Shown here one piece after another: positions 1 to 8,038 of a stretch of 19,388 bases of DNA. Every line of letters starts with the position of its first letter. Within the stretch, counting starts at the first letter, position 1. This DNA comes from JAHFOW01 sp964370795. Lineage in GTDB: Bacteria > Planctomycetota > Brocadiia > Brocadiales > Brocadiaceae. The notes under the pieces are model-generated. The model was not told where the DNA came from. It ran no database searches and saw nothing but the letters and a program-made list of their open reading frames with translations. Position numbers and translations under genes: made by a program. Location of the stretch: positions 1 to 19,388 of the forward strand of contig CAYJME010000043.1 of assembly GCA_964370795.1 (NCBI GenBank), given 5' to 3'.

Positions 1-400
1 TCCTCCAATTATTTGAAATGCCAGGACGCCGTCTACGCCGCGGAGGATATGCAGGCAAGACAGTAGGAATATACATAAATAACACCCTGGCTATTTATAT
101 GATAGCTGAAGAAGTTTTAGGCGACATACGGTTGAAACACCCCATCCGCCTTGTGGGTATCTGCGTGAGTAACCTTATAAAGAATCTTGCACAGGTACCA
201 CTCTTCAGCGCCGACAGGAACAAACAAGCTGTCGCGCGCACCATGGACACAATTCAACGACCGGTACGGAGATTTTTGCATCACCTGGAGCAGGCCTGAC
301 CGAATGCCACCATCATAAAGGCGTCATCTCTCCTGCCTGGAGACCTGATGGGGTCAAATGTGTCAATTTTGCTACGCAGAAAAGTAAAAAAGAATTGTAA
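1..400 (+). pseudogene. dinB: Decayed 3' end of DNA polymerase IV (DinB, Y family)
   Basis: This is the C-terminal (little-finger) part of a Y-family translesion polymerase, cut by the window start and broken. The frame open from base 3 reads RRLRRGGYAGKTVGIYI, then INNTLAIYMIAEEVLG and HPIRLVGICVSNL, which matches the DinB pattern RLR..GK(T/V)V followed by (I/V)RLLGVxVSNL and an LF..D segment. About 20 residues usually found between the first two blocks (the R.xDF..TR stretch) are missing, as after an in-frame deletion. Near base 254 the similarity moves one frame over (INDRYGDFCITW). Near base 290 it moves again (AGLTECHHHKGVISPAWRPDG) and runs to TAA at 398-400. Two frameshifts plus a deletion indicate a dead gene, though sequencing error could explain part of it. 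The family call rests on recognised motifs, without an alignment. Confidence 0.62.
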
Positions 401-423
401 TGGATTAATTACTTATGGAATTT

Positions 424-1512
424 TTACACATTAAACCTGAAATGAAGGATATCGCCATCCTTTACAACGTACTCTTTTCCCTCCAGTCTCAAAAGTCCCT
501 TTTCCTTTACCTTTTGCTCTGAACCAAAGGTAACGAGGTCATTATAGTGATAGGTTTCTGCGCAGATGAAACCACGTTCAAAATCAGTGTGGATGACCCC
601 TGCGGCCTGTGGGGCTTTCGTGCCTTGTTTAATCGTCCACGCCCTTACTTCTTTAGGGCCAGCCGTGAAATAGGTAATCAGCCCCAGCAAACTATATGTT
701 TCACGAATCAAACGTTCCAGACCCGACACTTCTATCCCCATGTCCTGATAATAGGTTTTTCTCTCGGCCGGTTCCATCTGGGCAATTTCAGATTCAATAT
801 CCCCTGAAATGACCACGCATTTTGAATTTTCTTTCTTTGCATATTCAGTAACGAGGTCTATATATTTTTTGTCCATTTCAAAATCAAAGACGTTCATAAC
901 ATATAAAACAGGTTTTGATGTCAATAAATGCAGGTCTTCCGTGTGTTTTCTCTCTTCATCCGTCAGTGGCAATAGTCTCAATGGTTTACCGTTGTTTAAT
1001 CCTTCCCTGACCTTTTTTAATACTGCTACCGCAGCAAGAGTGTTTTTATCTCCTGTCTTCAGTAATTTTTCGCTTTTAACCAATCGCTTTTCTACCGTGT
1101 CCAGGTCTGCAAGGGCTAATTCGGTATTGATAATCTCAATATCCCTGATCGGGTGTACTCCGCCCTCCACATGGATAATGTCACTCTTATCAAAACAGCG
1201 GACTACATGGAGTACGGCGTTAACACTTTTGATATGTCCAAGAAATTGGTTCCCTAATCCTTCTCCCTGACTGGCTCCCTTAACAAGGCCTGCGATATCC
1301 ACAAATTCAACGGTTGTGGGAATGATTTTTTCGGTGGAGATTATTTCAGCTATTTTATCCAGGCGCTGGTCTGGCACGGCGACTATACCTATGTTGGGGT
1401 CAATGGTACAGAAGGGATAGTTTGCCGAGGCTGCTTTTGCCGATGTTAACGCATTAAAGATCGTTGACTTTCCAACGTTTGGTAATCCAACAATACCGCA
1501 ATTTAAAGCCAT
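424..1512 (-). CDS. ychF: Ribosome-associated ATPase/GTPase YchF (Obg-like, OLA1 family)
   Basis: This is a soluble P-loop NTPase of the TRAFAC Obg family. Known members bind ribosomes, prefer ATP and affect stress responses. The protein is 362 residues, the usual YchF length. Visible motifs are the P-loop GLPNVGKST (residues 8-16), the switch segment NYPFCTIDPN, the G3 region VDIAGLVKGASQGEGLG and MNVFDFE at the G4 position. A C-terminal TGS domain begins around GLITYFTAGPKEVRAW and contains the family segment GVIHTDFERGFICAE. A longer reading frame starts 43 codons upstream, but that extension is not YchF-like. The chosen ATG at 1512 has AGGAGAAG at 1521-1530 on the minus strand, 8 bases away. 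It is transcribed divergently from the M50 protease gene, and an imperfect palindrome lies in its leader. Confidence 0.96.
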   Translation of the reverse strand: MALNCGIVGLPNVGKSTIFNALTSAKAASANYPFCTIDPNIGIVAVPDQRLDKIAEIISTEKIIPTTVEFVDIAGLVKGASQGEGLGNQFLGHIKSVNAVLHVVRCFDKSDIIHVEGGVHPIRDIEIINTELALADLDTVEKRLVKSEKLLKTGDKNTLAAVAVLKKVREGLNNGKPLRLLPLTDEERKHTEDLHLLTSKPVLYVMNVFDFEMDKKYIDLVTEYAKKENSKCVVISGDIESEIAQMEPAERKTYYQDMGIEVSGLERLIRETYSLLGLITYFTAGPKEVRAWTIKQGTKAPQAAGVIHTDFERGFICAETYHYNDLVTFGSEQKVKEKGLLRLEGKEYVVKDGDILHFRFNV

Positions 1513-1520
1513 AACGTAAT

Positions 1521-1530
1521 TTCTTCTCCT
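1521..1530 (-). promoter_or_regulatory. Ribosome binding site fixing the ychF start
   Basis: On the minus strand the sequence AGGAGAAGAA lies 8 bases before the ATG at 1512. It supports the internal start over the longer open frame that begins at 1641. Confidence 0.8.
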
Positions 1531-1542
1531 GTTATTAATGAA

Positions 1543-1569
1543 GCACGGACAAACGGAGTTTGTCCATGC
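1543..1569. repeat. Intergenic palindrome in the ychF leader
   Basis: GGACAAAC (1547-1554) and GTTTGTCC (1558-1565) form a perfect 8-bp stem around a GGA loop. After one mismatch, GCA (1543-1545) pairs with TGC (1567-1569). It sits between the ychF promoter candidate and its ribosome binding site. No T-run follows on either strand, so it is not a classical terminator. A REP-like interspersed repeat or an RNA hairpin in the leader fits best. Confidence 0.6.
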
Positions 1570-1612
1570 CACCTCTGTATATCCAAATTTCCTTAAGAAA
1601 AATAAACAATAA

Positions 1613-1641
1613 ATAATAACGCTCCTTGTTCCAATAAGCAA
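1613..1641 (-). promoter_or_regulatory. Candidate sigma-70-type promoter for ychF
   Basis: On the minus strand, TTGCTT (1641-1636) and TATTAT (1618-1613) are separated by 17 bases. The -10 box matches consensus at 5 of 6 positions but the -35 box at only 3. It would give a leader of roughly 95 bases that includes the palindrome. Confidence 0.35.
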
Positions 1642-1663
1642 TAACTTCTTCGTTTTAATACCA

Positions 1664-1692
1664 TTGAATTTAATATCCTTTTCTGATATTAT
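1664..1692 (+). promoter_or_regulatory. Candidate extended -10 promoter for the M50 protease gene
   Basis: TTGAAT (1664-1669) and TATTAT (1687-1692) are 17 bases apart, and TGA directly before the -10 box gives an extended -10 element. Transcription would start near 1699, about 97 bases before the chosen ATG. The open frame extending upstream to 1664 overlaps this promoter, which argues for the later start. Confidence 0.5.
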
Positions 1693-1795
1693 TTTAGCAA
1701 ACCGTAAATGCCGAAATGGTGGCAGATATGAGCCTGATTGCAGAGGATTTCATGTATTTTATTTTTTGAGATATACGGTAAAACACATCATAATT

Positions 1796-2605
1796 ATGGA
1801 AGAACTGAACGCATCTAACTTTTTTAATAAGGCGCGAATCCATGTCTTATTATTTATCGCTACTTTCTTAACAACGTACTACGTGAATGGTTTGGCATAT
1901 TCGATTACTATTATGACGATCCTGCTTTCCCATGAATTGGGGCATTTTTTCATGTGCCGCAAATATAATGTCCCGGCAACCATGCCCTATTTTCTCCCCC
2001 TTCCTCTCCCGCCATTTGGCACATTCGGAGCGGTTATTAAGATGAAGGGGACGATGCCGAATAAAAGGGCGTTATTTGACATTGGCGCCGCGGGTCCGCT
2101 TATGGGACTTTTTTTCGCCGTCCCCGCTATTGTTGTCGGACTCTATTTATCAGATATCCGGCCAATTCCGGGCGATACGTCAGAATACCTGGGTCTTGGG
2201 GAACCGTTTTTGTTCTCGTTTATCTCTCACCTGGTGATTGGAAAATTACCTGAAGGGATGGATGTCTACCTCCATCCCATTGCCTTTGCCGGATGGGCGG
2301 GGTTATTCGTTACGGCGCTCAATCTCCTGCCTATCGGCCAGCTTGATGGCGGACATATCATGTATGCCTTGTTGGGCAGAAAGAGTAAGATTGTTTTCCG
2401 GTTGGGTATTTTCATCTTTTTCGCAATTGCGGTACTCCTGTATCCAGGCTGGACGGTCTTTGCCGTATTACTGCTCATCTTTGGATTTCGACATCCAGCC
2501 CCTGTCGACGAATTTACCACACTCGACCTTAATCGTAAAATACTCGGTGTTGTTTTATTTATCTTATTCTTAGTGTCCTTTACCCCTGTGCCTCTCAAAT
2601 TCTAA
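1796..2605 (+). CDS. Site-2-type intramembrane zinc metalloprotease (peptidase M50)
   Basis: This is a polytopic membrane protease of 269 residues. HELGH at residues 46-50 lies in the first part of the hydrophobic core and supplies two zinc ligands and the catalytic Glu. LDG at 183-185, within LNLLPIGQLDGGH, supplies the third ligand. The segment FGTFGAVIKMKG, followed by NKRALFDIGAAGP, is typical of the compact S2P branch common in planctomycetes, cyanobacteria and plant EGY proteins. No PDZ domain is visible, unlike RseP. The start is inferred: the in-frame extension to 1664 adds a polar, cysteine-containing stretch that is not protease-like and overlaps a promoter candidate. The ribosome binding site is weak. 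The substrate cannot be told; no anti-sigma factor gene is nearby. Confidence 0.9.
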   Translation: MEELNASNFFNKARIHVLLFIATFLTTYYVNGLAYSITIMTILLSHELGHFFMCRKYNVPATMPYFLPLPLPPFGTFGAVIKMKGTMPNKRALFDIGAAGPLMGLFFAVPAIVVGLYLSDIRPIPGDTSEYLGLGEPFLFSFISHLVIGKLPEGMDVYLHPIAFAGWAGLFVTALNLLPIGQLDGGHIMYALLGRKSKIVFRLGIFIFFAIAVLLYPGWTVFAVLLLIFGFRHPAPVDEFTTLDLNRKILGVVLFILFLVSFTPVPLKF

Positions 2606-2633
2606 AGATCATAGTCAACGTCAAAAGAAAGCT

Positions 2634-2702
2634 GTCGTTGCGAAGGCTTTGCCTGAAGCAATCTCACAGGGGGAAAGATTGCTTCGCTCCGCTTGCAATG
2701 AC
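2634..2702. repeat. Interspersed imperfect palindrome of the GTCATTGCGA...GCAATGAC type
   Basis: The outer arms GTCGTTGCGAAG and CTTGCAATGAC pair imperfectly. The inner arms GAAGCAATCT (2655-2664) and AGATTGCTTC (2676-2685) are perfect 10-bp complements around an 11-base loop. This layout, with GAAGCAATC and GCTTCGCTCC blocks, matches a class of short intergenic palindromes that I recognise from many unrelated bacterial genomes. It lies between two genes on the same strand and codes for nothing evident. Confidence 0.7.
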
Positions 2703-2735
2703 AATGGCAATGTATTTAAGACGTTTACTATATTT

Positions 2736-2762
2736 ATCTGTGTAATCTGTGAAATCTGTGGT
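2736..2762 (+). repeat. Three tandem 9-base units ATCTGTGNN before mnmA
   Basis: ATCTGTGTA, ATCTGTGAA and ATCTGTGGT follow one another directly and end 11 bases before the mnmA ATG. The same kind of string appears as an intergenic repeat in other genomes. No Shine-Dalgarno sequence is visible between it and the ATG, so it occupies the position where the ribosome binding site would be. Confidence 0.65.
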
Positions 2763-2773
2763 TTCCCGAAAAT

Positions 2774-3859
2774 ATGAAAACTAAAGTTGTTGTCGCCATG
2801 AGTGGCGGGGTTGATAGCAGCATTGCCGCCCATTTTTTGGTAGAGCAGGGTTATGAGGTCGTCGGACTGTTCATGCGTCTTGGTCTTGATAAAATCGATA
2901 CCATTACCAGGACAAAGATTTGTTGCAGCCTGGAAGATGCAAATGACGCCCGCACCGTTGCAAACCAACTCGGCATTCAGTTCCATGTCTTAAACTTCAG
3001 GGATGCCTTTGATCGCATTATCGATACCTTTTGTACAGAGTACCTGAATGGCAGGACACCCAACCCATGCATTCTGTGCAATCAGGATTTAAAATTCGGG
3101 AAGTTGCTTGATTTTGCAAGGATGATTAACGCCGATTTTATCGCCACGGGGCATTACGCTCAGGTAGAAAAGTCCGAAGGTCAGTATCTCCTTAAAAAGG
3201 GTGTTGATACGAGGAAAGACCAATCGTACGTGTTATTTTCGTTGAATCAGGAACAACTTTCACGAACCATCTTTCCATTAGGCCATGTAACAAAGGACTA
3301 TGTACGTCAGGTTGCAAAAGATATGAACTTAAAAACCAAGGATAAACCTGAAAGTCAGGATATCTGTTTTGTCCTGGACAATAACTATCACACCCTTTTG
3401 TATGAAAGATATGGAAACCGCATAACACCCGGCCTTGTAAAAGACACACGGGGAAACATTCTGGGGAAGCATCCCGGAGCGCCATTCTTTACCATCGGAC
3501 AGCGGAAAGGACTGGGCATTGCGCTTGGCACCCCCCGATATGTGGTGGATATAAATCCGCTGGATAACACCGTTGTTATTGGCACTGATGATGAACTCAT
3601 GCAGGGCGAATTGATTGCATCTTCCGTGAATTGGATTTCGATAAATAAGCTACGCGCCCCCTTATGGGTACAGGCAAAAATCCGTTACAGTCATACTCCA
3701 TCCCCGGCTACGGTATATCCTTACGGTCAGGACAAAGTACGTGTCGTCTTTGAAACGCCACAGCGGGCTATCACGCCGGGACAGGCAGTCGTCTTTTATC
3801 ATGATGATATCGTTGTGGGCGGGGGATGGATTGAGAGAAAAATGCCTAACACAACATAG
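2774..3859 (+). CDS. mnmA: tRNA-specific 2-thiouridylase MnmA
   Basis: This cytoplasmic enzyme makes the 2-thio group of uridine 34 in tRNA for Lys, Glu and Gln, using ATP and a persulfide relay. The protein is 361 residues, the normal family length. The PP-loop MSGGVDSSIAAHFL lies at residues 9-22. GRTPNPCILCN carries the first catalytic cysteine, ATGHYAQ and KDQSYVLFSL are standard family blocks, and ESQDICF carries the second catalytic cysteine. The C-terminal beta-barrel domain is present, with FTIGQRKGLGIALGTP and a final RAITPGQAVVFY. It is a complete gene in a single frame. There is no obvious ribosome binding site upstream, where repeat-like sequence lies instead. It converges on the metalloprotease gene with only 30 bases between the two stops and no clear terminator. 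Confidence 0.97.
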   Translation: MKTKVVVAMSGGVDSSIAAHFLVEQGYEVVGLFMRLGLDKIDTITRTKICCSLEDANDARTVANQLGIQFHVLNFRDAFDRIIDTFCTEYLNGRTPNPCILCNQDLKFGKLLDFARMINADFIATGHYAQVEKSEGQYLLKKGVDTRKDQSYVLFSLNQEQLSRTIFPLGHVTKDYVRQVAKDMNLKTKDKPESQDICFVLDNNYHTLLYERYGNRITPGLVKDTRGNILGKHPGAPFFTIGQRKGLGIALGTPRYVVDINPLDNTVVIGTDDELMQGELIASSVNWISINKLRAPLWVQAKIRYSHTPSPATVYPYGQDKVRVVFETPQRAITPGQAVVFYHDDIVVGGGWIERKMPNTT

Positions 3860-3889
3860 CTACAGACAATTTCTTATTTTCTCAATGGT

Positions 3890-5929
3890 TTACTTTTTTG
3901 TTGCCATTTTGAATGAACCGGTTATTGACTTGATGCTTGTTGTTCCACCCAATCTTTCCTTTATTTGTACGTTTATTGTCCCAATAGCTGAATTTGTAGT
4001 AATTATTGCAAAGGCTATATCGTATGTTCCGTTTAACGCTTCATTTGAAAAAATCTGACCGTTGAATTTGTCTGCCTGAGTTAAACTGATAGACTCCGGT
4101 ATAATATTGTAAGCAGGCGTTAATTGGGAAACTTTTGTCTTAATAAAAATTACTATGTAATCGCCTTGTTTGAAGGTCGTTTGCTGTGTCAATTTTCCTG
4201 TGTTGGGATCGTATTTGAAAAAAGTCATGTCAAGAAGAGCTAATTTTGCCTTTGCATTACCGGGGTCTTTTCCTGTAATGCCATGATTCGCAAATGCCAT
4301 TTGAATAGCATTTTTGTTTTTCCCCTTATACAATTGGCTATCGGCAGTAACCCATGCATCCCTCAAGTCGAAAAATGTGGGATCGTTGGGAAGCAGGTTA
4401 AGAGCCGAAAAGAACAATTTAAATGCAGTATCCACTCCCAAGGCACCCTTTATGTCCCAGTAAACCCCGTTCAGTATTTCCCCTGTATAATGCACCTCTG
4501 ACCTTGGTGGGTTTAACTCAGGGTCATATACATCACCTGGATATTTTCGTGTATTGTCCATATTACGTGTAATATTCACCTTGCCATCTTTAGAAACACC
4601 CGCGTATTCCCCAATAAGAGCATTTCCGCCAAAATAGGAAGCCATCACATCTCCGGTATGCTCATGAATAGCGCCAGGGTAATTACTCTCAATTGCCTCG
4701 AAAAATTGCGGTTGAATATGATCCAACACGGCATGCCCATATTCATGCTGACTAATGTTGCCGTCCAGGGCAAAATTTTTGAATATCTCCCCACAACCAT
4801 ACACAATTAAACCAGTTTTCTCAAATTGTGTGCTCCTTGTGTAAAATGCATTGTCGAAACCTTTTGACTCGTCAAAGGGATCTTGTAAATTAACAAGTAG
4901 AGGGATCTGGTTATCCAGCTTTTTGAAACTAAAAAGTGACTTCAGTTTATCATGTTCAGTGTTCACATGGTAATAAGCCATCACTTCAGAGAGGCGGTCA
5001 TCGTTTGGTTTATAGCTGTAATTTCTGGTGGGTGACGATGCAGTGGTAACTTGTTCACCGGCGTTGGCACACTCTGCATTATACGTCGCTGCATATTTTC
5101 CTTTTAAAAGTTTTGTACCTGTAGAGAGATTCTTTAATCTTGCAGAACTTAAAGAAGGGGTGGTGACAGGATTTTCCTTATATACTTTCCCCTTCCCATT
5201 AAGATATGCCTGCAATAATTTTTTATAAAGCACCCATCCCTTTCTTTTTGCATCCACATAAACTAACCAGGTTTTCTCGACATTTTCTTTTTTTGATATA
5301 ATTACTCTCCAGGCAAGTTGTGGTTCGGATATATTTGGCAAGATTACAAGCTTCGATGAGACACTTTCAACATCGGATTCCTGAATTTTTAAGGCATCAC
5401 GCGCTGTTATGATAGCGCTTCCGTTTTCTACAGCCGGTTTTATGTCTATTTTTAAATTTGGGATATAACGGTTTTCTACTAAAAAGACACCATTTTTATC
5501 TGAAACATGAACGGTAACTTCTGCGTCTATTACCGGGATATCCTGATAGTATTGCTGAAATTTTTCCCTCCATCCCAAAGGTGTGTTTTCATCTTCTATA
5601 ATCCGTAAATCTTCAAGTCCCGGATTAAATCCAAAGAGTCCGTGATACTGAGACAAAAATCCCCTTGCAACATCCTGTGGCGTTCCTGGAAACGGCTTGC
5701 TTTCAGCGTTAAACAGCCGTTTTGCCACTTTTGTGTTCTCATTCCATACTACCTGCCATTCGGGATTATCTTCTTTTTGCAACTGCGATAAGACAGATTT
5801 ACGTAAATTCATGCCTATATTCTCTTGTGAATCCTGACCATTTGTAATTGGCTGGCACAATGAAATCCCTCCAATTAGAGACAACAACCATACAATACTC
5901 ATAACCCAGGGATATTTAACTTTTTCCAT
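3890..5929 (-). CDS. Secreted M4-like (thermolysin-type) zinc metalloprotease
   Basis: This is a 679-residue exported endopeptidase precursor. The N-terminus has a Lys-containing start and then a hydrophobic stretch (VMSIVWLLSLIGGISLC), a signal peptide and possibly a lipoprotein signal. An FTP/PepSY-type propeptide follows, with FLSQYHGLFGF and later QQYYQDIPVIDAEVTVHV. The catalytic part has HEYGH at residues 395-399 (zinc ligands and catalytic Glu) and GAIHEHTGDV with Glu423 as probable third ligand. His480 in EVHYTGEI matches the transition-state His of M4 enzymes (VHxNSGI). The distance from the first His to this His is 85 residues, against 89 in thermolysin. About 100 C-terminal residues form a beta-rich extension. 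The start was chosen at the third in-frame ATG because GGAG lies 9 bases before it. The TPR gene is 177 bases upstream on the same strand. Confidence 0.85.
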   Translation of the reverse strand: MEKVKYPWVMSIVWLLSLIGGISLCQPITNGQDSQENIGMNLRKSVLSQLQKEDNPEWQVVWNENTKVAKRLFNAESKPFPGTPQDVARGFLSQYHGLFGFNPGLEDLRIIEDENTPLGWREKFQQYYQDIPVIDAEVTVHVSDKNGVFLVENRYIPNLKIDIKPAVENGSAIITARDALKIQESDVESVSSKLVILPNISEPQLAWRVIISKKENVEKTWLVYVDAKRKGWVLYKKLLQAYLNGKGKVYKENPVTTPSLSSARLKNLSTGTKLLKGKYAATYNAECANAGEQVTTASSPTRNYSYKPNDDRLSEVMAYYHVNTEHDKLKSLFSFKKLDNQIPLLVNLQDPFDESKGFDNAFYTRSTQFEKTGLIVYGCGEIFKNFALDGNISQHEYGHAVLDHIQPQFFEAIESNYPGAIHEHTGDVMASYFGGNALIGEYAGVSKDGKVNITRNMDNTRKYPGDVYDPELNPPRSEVHYTGEILNGVYWDIKGALGVDTAFKLFFSALNLLPNDPTFFDLRDAWVTADSQLYKGKNKNAIQMAFANHGITGKDPGNAKAKLALLDMTFFKYDPNTGKLTQQTTFKQGDYIVIFIKTKVSQLTPAYNIIPESISLTQADKFNGQIFSNEALNGTYDIAFAIITTNSAIGTINVQIKERLGGTTSIKSITGSFKMATKK

Positions 5930-5938
5930 ACATACCAT

Positions 5939-5942
5939 CTCC
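5939..5942 (-). promoter_or_regulatory. Ribosome binding site choosing the metalloprotease start
   Basis: GGAG on the minus strand ends 9 bases before the ATG at 5929. Two in-frame ATGs upstream, at 5947 and 5944, lie before or against this site and are less likely starts. Confidence 0.6.
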
Positions 5943-6106
5943 ATCATAATGGGTAATTTAGAATAATTCGTGTATATTGAAAATCACGAGATTATAAATG
6001 TCAATAAAAATTTATTTTACAAAATTTTTGTTTTGAAACAAAGTAAAACCCGAAAACAGGGTAAGATGACATGTGACTTTGTAGCGTGTGGAGAGATTAC
6101 CGGAAA

Positions 6107-7870
6107 TCATTTTACTTGTGGCTTTACTACATCAGATATCTCTTGTTTCGTTCTTTCAGCCTGTAACTTTAAAGGTACAGACATACCATACTGCCCCCTT
6201 TTTTCATAAGCATCTGCAAGGGAAAGGCAGGCGTCTTTACATTCAGGATCAAATCTCAGTACACTCTTGAAACACTCTATCGCTTGCTCTGTATCACCAT
6301 TCTTAAGGTATATCAATCCACGTGCCATATCATCCCCGCCTTTTATTGACAGGATTTCGAATACCCTGGAATATTCTTGCAAAGCGTCCTTTATTTCGCC
6401 CTCTTGAATATACGTATTTCCCAGATAAAGATGAGCATCTGCTGAATCTGGTGCTAATTCAATTGCTTTTTTGTAGGCATTTACAGCCTTCTCCATCTCT
6501 CCATTTTTTGAATACAGCCATCCCAAAGAAAGATAACCTTCGGTATAGTCAGGTTTTATCTCCAGCACATCAAGCACCTCCCGGAACTTTTGTTTCATGG
6601 ATGGTACTGTTCCTTTAACCCAACCGAAGTCCTTTATAATACATTTGTTTTCAACCGTTTTATTGACAATCGCAGTGCAAAGCGCCAATGCTTCACGTAT
6701 CCGATTTTGGGATGCATGGAGCATGGCCATGAGTGCAAGGATTTCTGTATTTTCCGGTGCTTTGTTAATTGCCTGTTCCGCCACATGTATCGCCTCCGAT
6801 GGCAAATCGCATTGAATATATATCCAGCCCAGGAAAGCGGATGTATTCGAATCATCTGGATACAATGTGAGGGTTTCCTTACACAATTTAAGAGCCTTAT
6901 CTGAACTGCCGCTTTTACTATAAGCCTCGGCAAGCATCCAGCGTGCTTGTTGGCGCTCAGGATGTATCTTAAGGGCATCTTTTAAGAGGGATATCGCTTT
7001 GTCAAGTTCATTGTTTTGTATACAAAATATTCCTTCATTGAGAAGTTTTTCAAAAATGTGGTCTCGCGCCTTTTTCGTTTCATCTAATTCTTTTAATGCC
7101 TCATCCAGCATCCATTTCTTTGCGTAAAAGCAAGCCAAATAAACGTGCCATTCTATTCGTTCAGGTTTCATAAATATGGCCTTTTTCGTATGGGAAATGG
7201 AAATGTCCAGCATGCCCTTTTCTGCATAAGCACATGCCAATTTCATATATGCCTCTATGCAACCGGGGTCTTCCCTTAAAATTTCCTCATATTCCCTGAC
7301 GGCATGATCGGCATAAGAAATAGTATCTTTTCCATGTACTTTTGTAGTTTGATAGTAATACGCCGGTTCTTGTCGTAAAACTTTTTTATATTCAGCAAGG
7401 GCGTTGCCCAGCCTTCCCTTCAATACATAACACAAACCAAGCACCTCGTGTGCACCGGGAAATTCGTCTATCAACTGCATGGTATCTTCGAAACGAATAG
7501 TAAATTCCCCAAGTCCACGGGGAATGTTTCTTATCATGGGATAGTCAAAAACGCCGTTTTGAAGGTCAGGATGCATTTTTAAAACCTTTTGTAATTCTTC
7601 GACTGCATCGGTAATCATGCCCTTGTGACTGTATGCCCATCCAAGGTATGCATGAATCTCAATAATATCGGGATGGATTTCAACTATTTTCTTTAGCTCG
7701 GGTATTGCAAGGTCAATTAATCCTTTTTCAAGAAAATGTTGAGCTTGTTCGTAGCGTGCACGTTCAAGTGGTGTAATGATGTCAGCCGTAACATTCTCCG
7801 AACCATTCAGTAAAAAAAATTGCCCCTGAAGAACAAGGGCAATTATCAAAATAAGTAATTTGGATTTCAT
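6107..7870 (-). CDS. Exported tetratricopeptide-repeat (TPR) protein
   Basis: This is a 587-residue protein built almost wholly of TPR units after an N-terminal signal sequence (MKSKLLILIIALVLQGQFFLL). Many 34-residue units are readable, for example ones containing HAYLGWAYSHKGMITDAVEEL, GYLSLGWLYSKNGEMEKAV and AHLYLGNTYIQEGEIKDAL, each with the W/L-G-Y-A-F-A-P type spacing and often ending in a Pro-containing turn. No enzymatic domain is visible. TPR solenoids of this kind are protein-binding scaffolds; here the protein should act outside the cytoplasm or at the membrane. The metalloprotease gene follows 177 bases downstream in the same direction, so the two may be cotranscribed, but that gap is AT-rich and holds only a weak ACCC/GGGT hairpin. 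The partner is unknown. Confidence 0.9.
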   Translation of the reverse strand: MKSKLLILIIALVLQGQFFLLNGSENVTADIITPLERARYEQAQHFLEKGLIDLAIPELKKIVEIHPDIIEIHAYLGWAYSHKGMITDAVEELQKVLKMHPDLQNGVFDYPMIRNIPRGLGEFTIRFEDTMQLIDEFPGAHEVLGLCYVLKGRLGNALAEYKKVLRQEPAYYYQTTKVHGKDTISYADHAVREYEEILREDPGCIEAYMKLACAYAEKGMLDISISHTKKAIFMKPERIEWHVYLACFYAKKWMLDEALKELDETKKARDHIFEKLLNEGIFCIQNNELDKAISLLKDALKIHPERQQARWMLAEAYSKSGSSDKALKLCKETLTLYPDDSNTSAFLGWIYIQCDLPSEAIHVAEQAINKAPENTEILALMAMLHASQNRIREALALCTAIVNKTVENKCIIKDFGWVKGTVPSMKQKFREVLDVLEIKPDYTEGYLSLGWLYSKNGEMEKAVNAYKKAIELAPDSADAHLYLGNTYIQEGEIKDALQEYSRVFEILSIKGGDDMARGLIYLKNGDTEQAIECFKSVLRFDPECKDACLSLADAYEKRGQYGMSVPLKLQAERTKQEISDVVKPQVK

Positions 7871-8038
7871 AGGAATGCTCTTAAGACATCGTTTTAATTA
7901 TGCTGTTGTTTATTCTGTCATAATTGTCATAGTAGAATTTGGCTGCGACTACGATACTCGTTTCGTTTATTGGTAAACGTCTGACGTTATATAGTACCAA
8001 AATACAATACAGGCTCGCTACCGATTTACGTTACCATT

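Noticed and set aside
809..1270. 153-codon open frame on plus, opposite ychF
   Set aside because: It is fully antisense to the well-supported ychF gene and has no recognisable domain.
1664..1795. N-terminal extension of the M50 protease
   Set aside because: The extension overlaps a good promoter candidate and is not like M50 proteins; the ATG at 1796 fits better.
5985..6010. TTGACA and TATAAT on the minus strand upstream of the metalloprotease gene
   Set aside because: The two boxes are only 2 bases apart, so they cannot form one promoter, and neither has a good partner at 16-18 bases.
6035..6065. ACCC/GGGT hairpin with T-rich tail after the TPR gene
   Set aside because: A 4-bp stem with a 7-base loop is not a credible intrinsic terminator.
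7964..7979. CGTTTA-TTGG-TAAACG hairpin downstream of amt
   Set aside because: A 6-bp AT-rich stem without a following T-run on the minus strand is too weak to call a terminator.
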